A stretch of DNA of 64,000 nucleotides, taken from Symbiodinium natans. Its lineage: Eukaryota > Sar > Dinophyceae > Suessiales > Symbiodiniaceae. Positions 10,660 through 20,214 of the stretch are shown here, piece after piece. Below the pieces are notes generated by a model that searched no databases, was not told where the DNA came from, and saw nothing but the letters and a program-made list of their open reading frames with translations. Where the stretch lies: contig CAJNDS010002267.1 of assembly GCA_905221605.1 (NCBI GenBank), positions 285,001 to 349,000 on the forward strand. Direction: 5' to 3'. Numbering within the stretch: position 1 is the stretch's first letter; each line of letters begins with the position of its first letter. A program made the position numbers and the translations under genes.

Positions 10660-11060
10660 CTTCAGTGGTTTGGGGCACAGCGCTCTTCATCCTGGAGGAT
10701 CTCGGGGGGGGCGCTTGGGGTCGCAGAGTGTTCGGGCTTGGGCTTGGAACCCTAAACCCTAAACCCTAAGCCCTAAGCCGCAAACAGCAATGAGAATTTA
10801 GGGTCTAGGACTTAGGGCGCATTTTGGGTTAGGCTTTAGGATTTGAGGCCTGGACAAATCGCCCTCCCAACTTCTCATCCTAGATCCTAACCCTAAACCC
10901 TAAAACCCTGCACCCTAAACCCCTGCACCCTAAACCCTGGCACCCTAAACCCTCAACCTTCAACCCTCAACCCTCAACCCTCAACCCTAAACCCTAAACC
11001 CTAAACCCTAAACCCTAAACCCTAAACCTTAACCCTACAGACCGATGCAGACACCGGGGC

Positions 11061-11131
11061 GGAATCGTCACCATGTCCCAGACGATGAAGATGCTGGCAA
11101 GGGCGGCCCAGAGCAGCTGCACGCGGCTATC
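11061..11131 (-). CDS. Channel A exon: S1
   Basis: Encodes DSRVQLLWAALASIFIVWDM then VTI and CC of Pro. Acceptor ACCTAG|G, GC donor CC|GCCCC. The W-x-x-W-D-M-x-T-I-P pattern marks S1. In channel B the same 71 bases are split by an intron after WA, and B lacks the intron that precedes this exon. Confidence 0.92.
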
Positions 11132-11710
11132 CTAGGTCATCAAGAGAAAGCCCTCAACGCAAAAAAACATGGGGTTTAGGGTTTAGGGTTTAGGGTTTAG
11201 GGTTTAGGGGTTAGGGGTTTGGGGTTTAGGGTTTAGGGTCTAGGGTCTAGGGTCTAGGGTTTAGGGTTTAGGGTTTAGGGTTTAGGGTTTAGGGTTTAGG
11301 GTTTAGGGTTTAGGGTTTAGGGTTTAGTACCCCAAAACCCGATGGACCCGGTTCGTCAGAGTCACTATATGGACAATTTGGGAGACTTGCCTGGGGGAGG
11401 GGAGTGGAGGAGCTATTCCTCCCAGTCATTCCCTTTAAAGACCCTAAACCCTGAACCCTAAACCCTGAACCCTAAACCTTAAGGCTCAGGGTTTAGGCAG
11501 ATGCCCCCTGCAGGATTTGAGGGGTCATTGAAGGGGACTTAGGCTTTGGGAGGGCGGGGGCGGGGGGGGGGGGGGCATTGGGCATTTGGACCCTGCGAAT
11601 TCGAACCTGCTTCCAAAAAATCTCTTAAGCCCAAGAGAGCCAAAAGATCCCAACATCCCTAAGCCCGAGGGTTTAGGGTTTAGGGTTTTGGGTTTAGGCT
11701 GCCAAGCAAC

Positions 11711-11768
11711 AGGGCCAACCACGAAATTCTGAACACACCCAACTTCGTCTCTGAAGACGTCGTTGAAC
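11711..11768 (-). CDS. Channel A exon: pre-S1 segment
   Basis: G then FNDVFRDEVGCVQNFVVGP. Acceptor GGAAAG|G, donor CCT|GTTGCT. Channel B has FNDIFTD on one exon and FVVGPDSR on another, so both the protein and the acceptor are conserved. Confidence 0.88.
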
Positions 11769-11985
11769 CTTTCCAGGTCAGGGTTTAGGTTTAGGGCTTG
11801 TCTCTCGAGGAGATGGAGGGGTTTAGGGTTTAGGGTTTAGGGTTTAGGGTTTAGGGTTTAGGGTTTAGGGTTAAGGGTTTAGGGTTTAGGGTTTAGGGTT
11901 TAGGGTTTAGGGTTTAGGGTTTAGGGTTTAGGGGTTAGGGTTTAGAGCTTTAGAGAGACATTGCGGGGGATTAAGGTGTAGGGTA

Positions 11986-12098
11986 CGTAGCACAGTAACC
12001 ATATTATAATAACGGCACCCTGTTGGGGGTGGTAGCTTTATAAGGGAACTAAGAACCCCCCAAAAAAAGGGGGAAAAGGGTACCACTGGGCTACCAAG
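11986..12098. mobile_element. M1-family element
   Basis: Left end GTAGCACAGTAACC, right end complementary to CTTGGTAGCCCAGTGGTACC, about 113 bp. The middle shares TTTATAAGGGAAC with the copy at 21627. Confidence 0.65.
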
Positions 12099-12429
12099 CA
12101 GGGTTTCGGGTTGTTCTAGACGTTGAACATGTCTGCAGAGATTCAAGGGCCCTCGGGGCTTCAAGCCCGCGTGTGATGCTCCACGGTCCTGAAAAGTCGC
12201 GCTATGCCCAAACCCTAAACCCTAAACCCTCAAACCTAACCTGGGCTTCTGGCAAAGACCCCCAGCACAGTGAACCCACGAATGCTCAGGGGCCTGGAGG
12301 GATGTTACTCGTCAATGCAAGGCTCCCAGGCCCCCTACTATAGGGGTTTGGGGGTTTAGGGTTTAGGGTTTAGGGTTTCGGGTTTCGGGTTTCAGGTTTC
12401 GGGTTTCGGAGAGGGTGCTTGCGCCCATC

Positions 12430-13015
12430 CACTTCTCTTTGACACGCCAGGCAGACAGAGAAAGCCCGAAAACGCCCACCTGCATAGCATTTAACGTGGA
12501 GGCGTTTTGGGCGTCAAAAGACACCCGAAACTAAGAGGAGAGCAGGCCTATGAAAATTGACCACCTTTAAGGCAAAGCAAGGTGATAGAAACCGAAGGCA
12601 CAGACTTAATCCTTGAATCTACTGGACACCTTAGCCAAAACTAGAACGGTATGAACGGCTCAGCATAATGCAATGAAGCAAAGTACGCAGGACGAAAACA
12701 GAGATAGAAAAATAGCGAATCCCTCCTTTTCATTTGCCAAAGCATGTAAAAGCATATTGGCATAATAAGAAATACCACCCAAGTACTGCGCATATGTAAA
12801 CTAATATACACGATGTATATACATACATATATATACACACATGCATACATATAGGATGAGGATGCACATGTTTCAAGTGAACTATATAGCTGGGTGCGAG
12901 ATTGCAGAAGCCATGAATTTTCATGAGGCAAAGATAGAGGAATTGCATCTTTCCGTCGACATCTGCACGAACAACTGGAAGTGATCACCAGGAGACAGAA
13001 GCTTGGACTAATCAC
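12430..13015. other. AT-rich island without heptamers
   Basis: About 590 bp free of telomeric units, with TA/CA-rich low complexity at 12800-12855. The minus strand has a 124-aa frame that is mostly low complexity. The plus strand has a frame starting with ATGs near 12866 and ending in TGA near 12986 (GCEIAEAMNFHEAKIEELHL inside), which looks more protein-like. Neither has a known match. Confidence 0.4.
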
Positions 13016-13457
13016 ATGAAAAGGTTTCGGGTTTAGGGTTTAGGGTTCAGGGTTCAGGGTTCAGGGTTTAAGGTTTAGGGTTTAGGGAGAAAACGCAAAG
13101 ACATGGACATCGACAAAGAAGACCAAGAAACTCCTTAAACGGTGGGTTAGTGACTAGGTGCAAGAAGGTCGGGCGTTTGGGCTTCAGGCGTTCCTACGGC
13201 TGAAGAAGGTACTCGAGTGGCGTTTAGGGTGTTTAGGCTTTAGGGTTTATGGTTTGGGGGGCTGAACTCTTGCCCACGCGCAGGCCTCAGCGTGCGCGTC
13301 CTCATGTCCGATGTCGCACCGATTCGCCGGTTGCGACCGATTTCTTAGCAGGGTTCGGGGTTGGGGCGGTTGGGGATCTTGGAGATTTCCCCCCACCCTT
13401 CAAACCCGAACATAAACCATAAACCCTAAACCCTAAACTTGCATGCACGTGCATTGC

Positions 13458-13532
13458 CTACTTGGAGGAACATATAACCCCAATTGTAACTGTACTTATA
13501 AGCCCCCCAAGTGCCCTGAGTCCTCTAAGTAG
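13458..13532. mobile_element. M5-family inverted-repeat element
   Basis: Ends CTACTTGGAGG and CTACTTAGAGG as inverted repeats. The inner part CCCAATTGTAACTGTACTTA is nearly identical (complement) to the copy at 35531-35656. About 75 bp, no ORF. Confidence 0.75.
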
Positions 13533-13611
13533 CGCTGTTTAGCAAAATGTGAGGCTGCTGTCGCACCTCTGTGTTAAGGTTGATGGCCAAATTTGTAGAG
13601 GATATTAGACC

Positions 13612-13735
13612 CTAAACCCTAAACCCTAAAACCCTAAAACCCTAAAACCCTAAAACCCTAAAACCCTAAAACCCTAAAACCCTAAAACCCTAAATCCCTA
13701 AAACCCTAAACCCTAAACCCTAAACCCTAAACCCT
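13612..13735 (-). repeat. CCCTAAAA octamer array
   Basis: About nine tandem 8-bp CCCTAAAA units flanked by normal CCCTAAA, a unit-length variant. Confidence 0.9.
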
Positions 13736-13992
13736 GGATGAGACTAGAGGGTGGGCTTAGGCTTGAGGGTCGCGCTAAAGACCTGGGCATCACAAGGCTT
13801 AGTTAGGTATACAACAGGGAGCCAAGCCCCACTAAGGACTTAGGGTATCCAAGGCCCCGAGGGTTTAGGATGTAGGGTTAGGATTAAGGGTGTAGGGCTT
13901 AGGGTTTAGGGTTTAGGGTCTAGGGTTTAGGGTTTAGGGAGCGCTTGCGAAGTTACATTAGCTGCGGATGTTGCTGGTGCTTTCTACCTCAG

Positions 13993-14172
13993 GCAAAGCC
14001 CACAACCCCACCTTGCAACGACCTTTGACATGTTTCTTGCTGAGGAAACGCCCACAAAAATGTACCATTCTTGCGTAGAAGGGCAATATGGGGATTCTTG
14101 TTCTCAAGCTCCCTGCTTCAAGATCCCGAGTTGGAAAGGGGGCCAAGTTGGGGAGCATATCACCAGGCAGGG
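13993..14172 (+). CDS. Candidate plus-strand exon, unknown protein
   Basis: Acceptor TTTCTACCTCAG|G then 59 open codons (CVEGQYGDSCSQAPCFKIPS inside) to a possible donor GG|GTATTT. No family recognised; six Cys are present. The minus strand is also open for 85 codons (FYARMVHFCGRFLSKKH inside), so the strand is not settled. It lies upstream of channel A S1. Confidence 0.35.
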
Positions 14173-14212
14173 GTATTTTCAACCCACCCCAACGCCCACC
14201 CACTCTCGACCA

Positions 14213-14520
14213 CAATCAATGTATTTAGGGTTTAGGGTTTAGGGTTTAGGGTTTAGGGTTTGGGGTTTAGGGTTTAGGGTTTAGGGTTTAGGGTTAGTGT
14301 GTTCAATTCTAGGGGCTTCTGGGGCCTGGACTCCTTGGACGAAGAGAGCACGACAGGACTTTCCTAAAGCAGCGATCTACTCTCACCGTATTGTCTGCCG
14401 TCCTCGTTCGATATTCCTAAACCAAGCCCCAGAAGCCCCTAGAATTGAACACATTAACCCTTAACCCTAAACCCTACACCCTACACCCATAACCCTAAAC
14501 CCTAAATACATTTATTGCAA
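14213..14520. repeat. Large inverted repeat with telomeric arms
   Basis: Arms of about 100 bp (14213-14330 and 14424-14520) are inverted copies. Each has ATGTATTTAGGGTTTAGGG, more heptamers and then TGTGTTCAATTCTAGGGGCT plus TCTGGGGC. The outer parts of the arms differ in heptamer count. A 93-bp unique spacer lies between them. Confidence 0.9.
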
Positions 14521-14559
14521 GGACACGGGGGTCTTGTGGGTTAACTCGCCTAAGTCAAG

Positions 14560-14609
14560 GACGAATATTCAAAATCTGAAGCCTTCATGAATCAGATATT
14601 AGATGGCAC
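14560..14609 (+). CDS. Candidate plus-strand exon ending in a consensus donor
   Basis: Reads DEYSKSEAFMNQILDG then AC|GTGAGTAAG, a textbook 5' splice site. All minus frames are closed here. Acceptor GTCAAG|G. It does not join in phase to 13993-14172. Function unknown. Confidence 0.35.
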
Positions 14610-14778
14610 GTGAGTAAGAAAGAGAGCCTTGGGGTGCCGCTGGTCTTTCTGCACGAAACTAAACCCTAAACCCTAAAGCCTGAACCCTAAACCCTAAACC
14701 CTAAACCCTAAACCCTAAACCCTGAAACCTAAACCCTAAACCCTAAACCCTGAACCCTGAAACCTAAACCTTCCTCAC

Positions 14779-14848
14779 AACATGGCCCAGGCACGCTTGG
14801 CCTGGTCCCAGCTGATCTTCCACGCAGCATGCAGGTCCAGGTCCGCTC
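14779..14848 (-). CDS. Putative channel A 5' exon
   Basis: Reads ADLDLHAAWKISWDQAKRAW then AM and TT|GTGAGG. Acceptor CCTTCACCCCAG|G. Its phase fits the acceptor at 11768, so it may be the next upstream exon. No paralogue was found in B. Confidence 0.5.
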
Positions 14849-15904
14849 CTGGGGTGAAGGAAGGGGCTTTTGTCAAAGTGGGCTGAGGGTTTAGGGTTTA
14901 GGGTTTAGGGTTTAGGGTTTAGGGTTTGGGGTTTAGGGTTTAGGGTGTAGGGTTTAGGGTGTGGGGTTTAGGGTTTAGGGTTTAGGGTTTAGGGTTTAGG
15001 GTTTAGGGTTTAGGGTTTAGGGTTTAGGGTTTAGGGTTTAGGGTTTCGGTTGAAGGTTTGGGGTCGATGGTTTAGGGTTTAGGGCTTTAGGGTTTTACGG
15101 TGAGGTTTGTAGGGTTTGTGGGGTTTGCAGGGTTTTCAGGGCTGGTAAGGTTCAAGGATTTTCGGGTTTGCAAGGTTTTCGGGGCTTACGGTTGGGGATC
15201 GAAGGTCCACCAGCCAAGAAGAAACCAGGAGCCAACCTGGTTTATGGGAGGGGGTGTCCACTCCAAACCCCTGAAACCCTGACACCCTAAGCCCGAACCC
15301 TAAACCCTAAACCCTAAACCCTGAACCCTTCACCCGCAAATCAAGGCGAACCCCTGCATGGGGCCAAAGGGTCTCAGGGCCTTGGGTTTACATGTACCTT
15401 CAAAACGGAAGCAGGAACCTATAACCACCCTTAATGTAGGGTTTAGGGTTTAGGGCTTAGGACATCACGCCCAAAATTTGAAGGAAAATACAGCCCAAGG
15501 CAGGACTTCGGGGGGAATGAGGGCGACCATACAACATCTCTGCGGAAGCCAAAGCTTTACCCTCAGCTTTACCTGAATTCCAGAAATTTTATGGTTTGGG
15601 GATTGGGGTTTAGGGTTGGTTTAGGGTTTAGAGCCTAGGGCTTAGTGGTTGGAGTAAACTTAGCCCGGATGCCAAACTTACCGGCATGTTTCCGCGGGAA
15701 CCGAACCCTCATAAAGGAGTTTAAGGTTTCTTGGGCTTAGGGCTTAGGGTTTAGGGCTTGGGATACTGACAACCCGACGTTTGGGATGATGCTCTAGGGC
15801 TTCAGGATCTTAGGGTTCGGGGGCTTGGGGTTCATCCGTTGACTTGAGGGTTTTGGTTGGTTTCTTGGATTCTAACCGACCGAAACCCCTAATGCACTTG
15901 AAGC

Positions 15905-16020
15905 CAGAAACCCTAACCCTAAACCCTAAACCCTGTAAACCCTGTAAACCCTATAAACCCTAAACCCTAAACCCTAAACCCTGAACCCTGAACCCTGAAC
16001 CCTGAACCCTGAACCTAGAA
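15905..16020 (-). repeat. CCCTAAA array grading into CCCTGAA
   Basis: Tandem heptamers with blocks of CCCTGTAAA and CCCTGAA variants, typical of the arrays that separate islands between 14.9 and 19.6 kb. Confidence 0.85.
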
Positions 16021-16111
16021 GGAGCCCAGAACCGAAAAAAGGGTCAAGGGCACCACTGGACTACCAAGCTCTTCGTCAATTCTCTCGTTGAGGCCACCCT
16101 AAACCCTGAAC

Positions 16112-16164
16112 CCAGTGTCGTGGAAGTGCATCCACAGCCTTTGTCGCGCTGCCGTCCTGATGCG
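16112..16164 (-). CDS. Putative minus-strand exon
   Basis: RIRTAARQRLWMHFHDT with acceptor CTCTAAG|C and donor GG|GTTCAG, the donor lying in the first repeat unit. Family unknown. Possibly the 5' part of channel A or another gene. Confidence 0.4.
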
Positions 16165-16382
16165 CTTAGAGCCTAAACCCTAAACCCTAAACCCTAAACC
16201 ATAAACCCTAAACCCGAAACCCTAAACCCTAAACCATAAACCCTACACACTGTGTAGGAGTAAGGGTTGCGGCTTTCTGGGTTTAAGGTGCTGAAAAAAG
16301 GGTGGGGATGAAGTGATCCTTATGCCATCTCTCTATCATCTCCACGTGTACCCCTAGATTCACACCTGCAGGGTCCTGCTAT

Positions 16383-16489
16383 TTGCTTAAGCAACCGACA
16401 AAAAACAAAGAATATTCTTCCTTATCAGATCAGTGTAGGGAGTATTGTTCCTTATTTGTTTGGGGGGTTTTAAGCAACTTGTAGAAAAT
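16383..16489. mobile_element. M6-family inverted-repeat element
   Basis: TTGCTTAAGCAA at the left and TTAAGCAACTT at the right, with inner AAACAAAGAATATTCTTCC against AATACTCCC/AACAAATAAGG. AT-rich, about 107 bp. A second copy is at 44545-44650. Confidence 0.6.
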
Positions 16490-16607
16490 AACCCTAAACC
16501 CTAAACCCTAAACCCTAAACCCTAGACCCTAAACCCTAAACCCTAAACCCTAAACCCTGAACCCCCAAGCCCTAGGTTCAGGGCTTGGGACGTTCAGGGC
16601 TTCGGGC

Positions 16608-16662
16608 GTCGAGGGTGGGGGCTTCCTCGGCTTCAGGGGCCACGGGCTCAAGGATGAAAGTC
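16608..16662 (-). CDS. Putative minus-strand exon
   Basis: TFILEPVAPEAEEAPTLD after a TTTAG|G acceptor that comes from the array itself. GC donor GAC|GCCCG. Acidic and proline-rich, so it could be a linker. No family assigned. Confidence 0.35.
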
Positions 16663-17178
16663 CTAAACCCTAAACCCTAAACCCTAAACCCTAAACCCTA
16701 AACCCTAAACCCTAAACCCTAAACCCTAAACCCTAAACCCTAAACCCTAAACCCTAAACCCTCCTAAACCCAAAAAAGCCCAGAACGCTCTGAACACCCT
16801 AAACGCCATAACCCTCCTAAACCCCAAACGCCCTAAACCCTAAACCGCAAAAAACTCTTAACCCTAAACCCTAAACCCTAAACCCTAAACCCTAAACCCT
16901 AAACCCTAAACCCTAAACCCTCAGGTTCAAGAATGAGGGTGGGAGTGCGGCCAAAGAAGCACGGACTGCCTGGGTTTAGGGTTTAGGGTTTAGGGTTTAG
17001 GGTTTGGGGTTTAGGGTTTAGGGTTTAGGGTTTAGGGTGTAGGGTTTAGGGTTCAGGGTTCAGGGTTTAGGTTTTACGGGTCAGGGCTTACCAAACCCAA
17101 CCCCTGAACCATGGGGCCCTCCCTGACACCCTGAACTCTGAGGACACTCGAATACAAGGCCACAAGGGGACTATGACG

Positions 17179-17280
17179 AGGCTGCCCAGTAACCTAGGCT
17201 TAAACAGGGTGCCCTTTTTTGCTTCAAGGGTTTATAGGTCCCCTCCAAAAAGGGAATAAGGGTACTACTGGGCATCCTAG
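17179..17280. mobile_element. M1-family element
   Basis: AGGCTGCCCAGTA at one end and TACTGGGCATCCTAG at the other. It is about 80 percent alike to the 10546 copy by eye, including CCTAGGCTTAAA. Confidence 0.8.
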
Positions 17281-17410
17281 ATGAGAGATCCGAGGCAGCT
17301 TGTACCATCAACCGAAGCCCGAGACGCTAACGCTCCCTGACCCTGAACCCTGAACCCTGAACCCTAAACCCTAAGCCCTAAACCCTAAACCCTAAACCCT
17401 AAACCGCGAC

Positions 17411-17485
17411 CCTGTCCTGGCCCTCCAACAGGCGGATTGCAAACTCTCCCCAGCGCATCTTGTAGTTGATCGAGCCGGTAATGTC
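17411..17485 (-). CDS. Putative minus-strand exon
   Basis: DITGSINYKMRWGEFAIRLL then EGQDR, 25 codons. Acceptor AAACTCAG|G, donor AGG|GTCGCG. Strongly protein-like on this strand. Perhaps the cytosolic N-terminus of channel A, or a neighbour gene. Confidence 0.5.
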
Positions 17486-17680
17486 CTGAGTTTAGGGTTT
17501 ACGTATCCCGAAACCCCGAACCCTAATAACCCGCATAAACCTGACAACCCGAACAACCCTGATGACCCGAATAACCCTAATAACCCTAATAACCCGACTA
17601 ACCTGAATAACCTGAATAACTAATTGCCTAATAACCCTGACTCTTAAACTCCACCTCCCCCCCCCCCCCCTTTCTCAGAG

Positions 17681-17825
17681 GTTTGCGGTGTGACGTCGTC
17701 CTACACTGAAGGAAACAACACCTTGAACCCCAGAAAGGAACCCACAGAAATGTACGAGGCAGGTCACATGAATGTAAGGACCATGGCACGTACAGTATCA
17801 CAATCCTACTTTTCACACAAACCAG
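17681..17825 (+). CDS. Candidate plus-strand exon, unknown protein
   Basis: A C-run and TTTCTCAGAG|G acceptor, 48 open codons (PRKEPTEMYEAGHMNVRTMA inside), donor CCAG|GTCCC. The pyrimidine tract supports plus. The minus strand has a 62-aa frame with weaker character. Confidence 0.42.
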
Positions 17826-18145
17826 GTCCCCCCCGAAACCAAAACCCTAAACCCTAAGCCCTAAGCCCTAAACCCTAAACCCCAAACCCTAAACCCTAAG
17901 CTCTAACCCCCAAACCCTAAGCCCTAAACCCTGAACCCCAAGCCCTAAACCCTGAACCCCCAACCCTAAACTCTAAACCGTAAGCCTCCCAAAGTGTTTG
18001 TTTCGGCTTGGGCATCCCGTAGGCTTCCGGAAAGCCTCGGGGTAGGCCTAGGTCTACAGTCAGGGTGCTGTAGGGTTTAGGGTTTAGGGCTTGGGGTTTA
18101 GGGTTTAGGGTTTAGGCTGCCAGAAGGCTCAGGCTAGAGACTATG

Positions 18146-18238
18146 GTGGGCTGCTCCCCCTTTTACTAACAATCCTTCATAGGGATTATAGTACCCGAAT
18201 CCCTATTTAGGACTGTGAGTATAAGGGGGAACATTCCA
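18146..18238. mobile_element. M2-family inverted-repeat element
   Basis: Ends GGGCTGCTCCCCCTTTTACT and GTATAAGGGGGAACATTCC. The inside has CAATCCTTCATAGGGATTAT against ATCCCTATTTAGGACTGTG. It abuts the reading frame at 18203-18316. Confidence 0.8.
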
Positions 18239-18316
18239 AGGTAGATCGAGAAGTCTATCGAAGGCCTGGGCCCAGGTTCCGAGATTACGATAGGCCTGCA
18301 GCAGGAAGGAGTCCAT
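18203..18316 (-). CDS. Short ATG-start frame cut by an M2 element
   Basis: Starts MDSFLLQAYRNLGTWAQAFD, runs RLLDLPW, then enters the M2 element and stops. The context GTAGCCATGG is a good start context. It may be a first exon whose 3' end lies in or at the element (AAT|GTTCCC would be a GT donor supplied by M2). An internal CTGCAG|G could also be an acceptor. Confidence 0.45.
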   Translation of the reverse strand: MDSFLLQAYRNLGTWAQAFDRLLDLPWNVPPYTHSPK

Positions 18317-18808
18317 GGCTACGGGGTCCTACGCCCGTAGCCCCTACCAGAGCCAGAAGCGGGAAACAGGTCAGGCTCACCAGACCGCTTAGCCCCTGCA
18401 CACTTGCATTCTAATACATTCCTGAACCATACACCCACACACAAAAAATTAAGAAAAACCAAAGATTAAATCCGGCAATTACTGAGTTGCTAAGTTCCCT
18501 CCATCGCAAACATTCTTCCCTAAGCCTGAAATCCAAAGCTCTTAAAGTCCGAAAAAGCTGACAACCCTTCAAACTACCTAAGCATCCAGTTGAGCTACCC
18601 TGCACCATAACCCTAGCAATTCCCAGAGACCGCCCTACATTCCCGTGAGTTCCCAAAAATCCCCTACACCCGAAATTCGAAACACTAAGCCCCTAAACCC
18701 TAAACCCTAAACCCCAAACCCTAAATCCTAAACCCTAAACCCTAAACCCTAAACCCCAAACCCTAAACCCTAAACCCTAAACCCTAAACCCCAAACCCTA
18801 ATCCCAGC

Positions 18809-18868
18809 CAAGAGGGCGTAGTCATCTATGATGTCCATTGACAACTCCGAGGGCCGACGTCGGCGGAC
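18809..18868 (-). CDS. Putative minus-strand exon
   Basis: VRRRRPSELSMDIIDDYALL. Acceptor GAGTGCAG|G, GC donor TTG|GCTGGG. Basic start then acidic helix. Not assigned to a family. Confidence 0.45.
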
Positions 18869-19653
18869 CTGCACTCCCCGAGCTTTGGGGTTTAGGGTTT
18901 AGGGTTTAGGGTTTAGGGTTTAGGGTTTAGGGTTTAGGGCTTAGGGCTTAGGGCTTAGGGTTCTAGAGGTTTTGGGGGTTAGGCTTTTTGGGGCTTGGGG
19001 TTTAGGACTTGGGGTTGAGGATTTTCGGGTTTAGGGTTTGGGGTCTAGGGAATGCAGGCAGCGGTCTTTTCCTCTAGGAATTACTGATGTCGGGCTTTTC
19101 GGAGAGTGGAAGGCCCAGGGAATGAGAATTTCAGGAACTCTGGAAACAAGGAGCTTTCAAGCTTCAGGGTTTTAGGGTCCAGCTGGCAAATTCACGGACG
19201 GCGTGGGGGCATGGATTGCGAGGCTGAGGACTTACCGCTCTCTGTATTTGCTGTTGTCGTGGGTGGTGGTCACTGGCACCCGTGCAGGAAGATTGGAAAC
19301 CCAGTATAACCGCTTTATCAACCCTGTTTGGTATTGATTGCTTGTCTAAAGGAACGAAAGCCAAAACGGCAAAACCCTAAACCCTAAACCGGTACCATTG
19401 GGCGACATTTAGTCACTTCAGTTTGTTGTGGGGCTTTCGAGTTGAGCTGGCGCGGATTCTTGTTCTTTGGAACTAGGAACTGACATGGTCACTTCTCCAA
19501 AATATTGTCCCTTTTAGGGTTGCCAGTATGAGGCAGCCGCCCTAACACCTAAACCCTAAACCCTAAACCCTAGACCCTAAACCCTATTTCCTAAACCCCA
19601 AAACCTAAACCCTAAACCCTAAAGCCCAAACCCTAAACCCTAAACCCTGAATC

Positions 19654-19743
19654 CTACAGCTCCTGAGTCGAAGCGGCATGCTCCGCGAGCATCTCCTGCA
19701 GCTGATACGGGGGAACCTTCTCCCCACTCTTTTGAAGGATCTC
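19654..19743 (-). CDS. Putative exon with stop, interrupted upstream by telomeric array
   Basis: EILQKSGEKVPPYQLQEMLA then EHAASTQEL and TAG. Acceptor CATCCGCAG|G. Coiled-coil-like. The frame continues into 19867-19900 once the array intron is removed. The end could instead be a donor CT|GTAGGA. Family unknown, but the coding nature is well supported by the split duplication. Confidence 0.6.
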   Translation of the reverse strand, partial: EILQKSGEKVPPYQLQEMLAEHAASTQEL

Positions 19744-19881
19744 CTGCGGATGGGGGGTTTAGGGTTTAGGGTTTAGGGTTTAGGGTTTAGGGTTTAGGGT
19801 TTAGGGTTTAGGGTTTAGGGTTTAGGGTTTAGGGTTTAGGGTTTAGGGTTTATTTTGAAGGATCTCCTGAAGGATGGGGGG
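19730..19881. repeat. Telomeric array flanked by a 28-bp direct duplication
   Basis: TTTTGAAGGATCTCCTG-GGATGGGGGG occurs at 19730-19757 and again at 19853-19881 (one small difference, C against AA). Between them is a perfect 95-bp TTTAGGG array. This has the structure of an insertion with target-site duplication. Confidence 0.92.
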
Positions 19882-19900
19882 CTGCTCTTCATTGCAGCGG
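19867..19900 (-). CDS. Putative exon upstream of the array intron
   Basis: C then RCNEEQPPILQ, then CAG|GAGATCC. Splicing at this GA donor to CAG|GAGATCC at 19743 restores PPILQEILQKSGE without gain or loss. The donor and acceptor contexts are the two copies of the duplicated target. Confidence 0.55.
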
Positions 19901-20214
19901 CTTGGGGTTTGGGGTTTGGGGTTTAGGGTTTCGGGGTTCAGGGTTTAGGGCTGAATTAGGGTTTAGGGTTTAGGGTTCAGGTCAAAGTAGGGGTCCACTG
20001 CTTTGAGGGCAGAATAACAGAACTTAATCCTTGCTTGCGGGTGAAACCCTAAACCCTAAACCCTAAACCCTAAACCCTAAAGTCCAAACGAGGGTACCCA
20101 TATTTCTCACTGAAATGCCCCCAGCGATGGGTTTTTTGGGGTTCAGCTAAACCCTAGACCCTAAACCCGAAACCCTAAACCCTAAACCCTAAACCTTAGG
20201 GTCTCAGGTTTCGG

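Larger units (their letters stand above)
1774..14848 (-). other. Channel A locus: voltage-gated cation channel, EAG/HCN/CNG type (partial)
   Basis: A minus-strand gene rebuilt from 15 short exons that join in phase from upstream of S1 to the pore helix. It should encode a plasma-membrane or organelle cation channel with six transmembrane helices, an S4 voltage sensor and, by family, a C-linker plus cyclic-nucleotide-binding domain. That part is not found at the left of the window. Exons are 25-71 bp. Introns run from about 60 bp to 3 kb and carry CCCTAAA/TTTAGGG arrays and M-family elements. About 40 percent of the chosen donors are GC. Channel B is its paralogue. Ion selectivity is unknown because the filter exon was not found. 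The most 5' exon (14779-14848) is in phase but unsupported by the paralogue. Confidence 0.8.

Noticed and set aside
11347-11390. Minus exon QVSQIVHIVTLTNR with an excellent acceptor
   Set aside because: It lies inside the channel A intron between FVVGP and DSR, whose join is fixed by channel B. It shows that nice-looking short islands can be false.
12800-12860. Possible promoter TATA boxes
   Set aside because: TA/CA low-complexity repeats; dinoflagellates are not known for TATA promoters and no start is mapped.
18411-18656. 81-aa minus ORF ending FNLWFFLIFCVWVYGSG
   Set aside because: Heptamer-free AT-richer island; hydrophobic end from T-rich DNA, no splice or family evidence. Kept only as a possibility.
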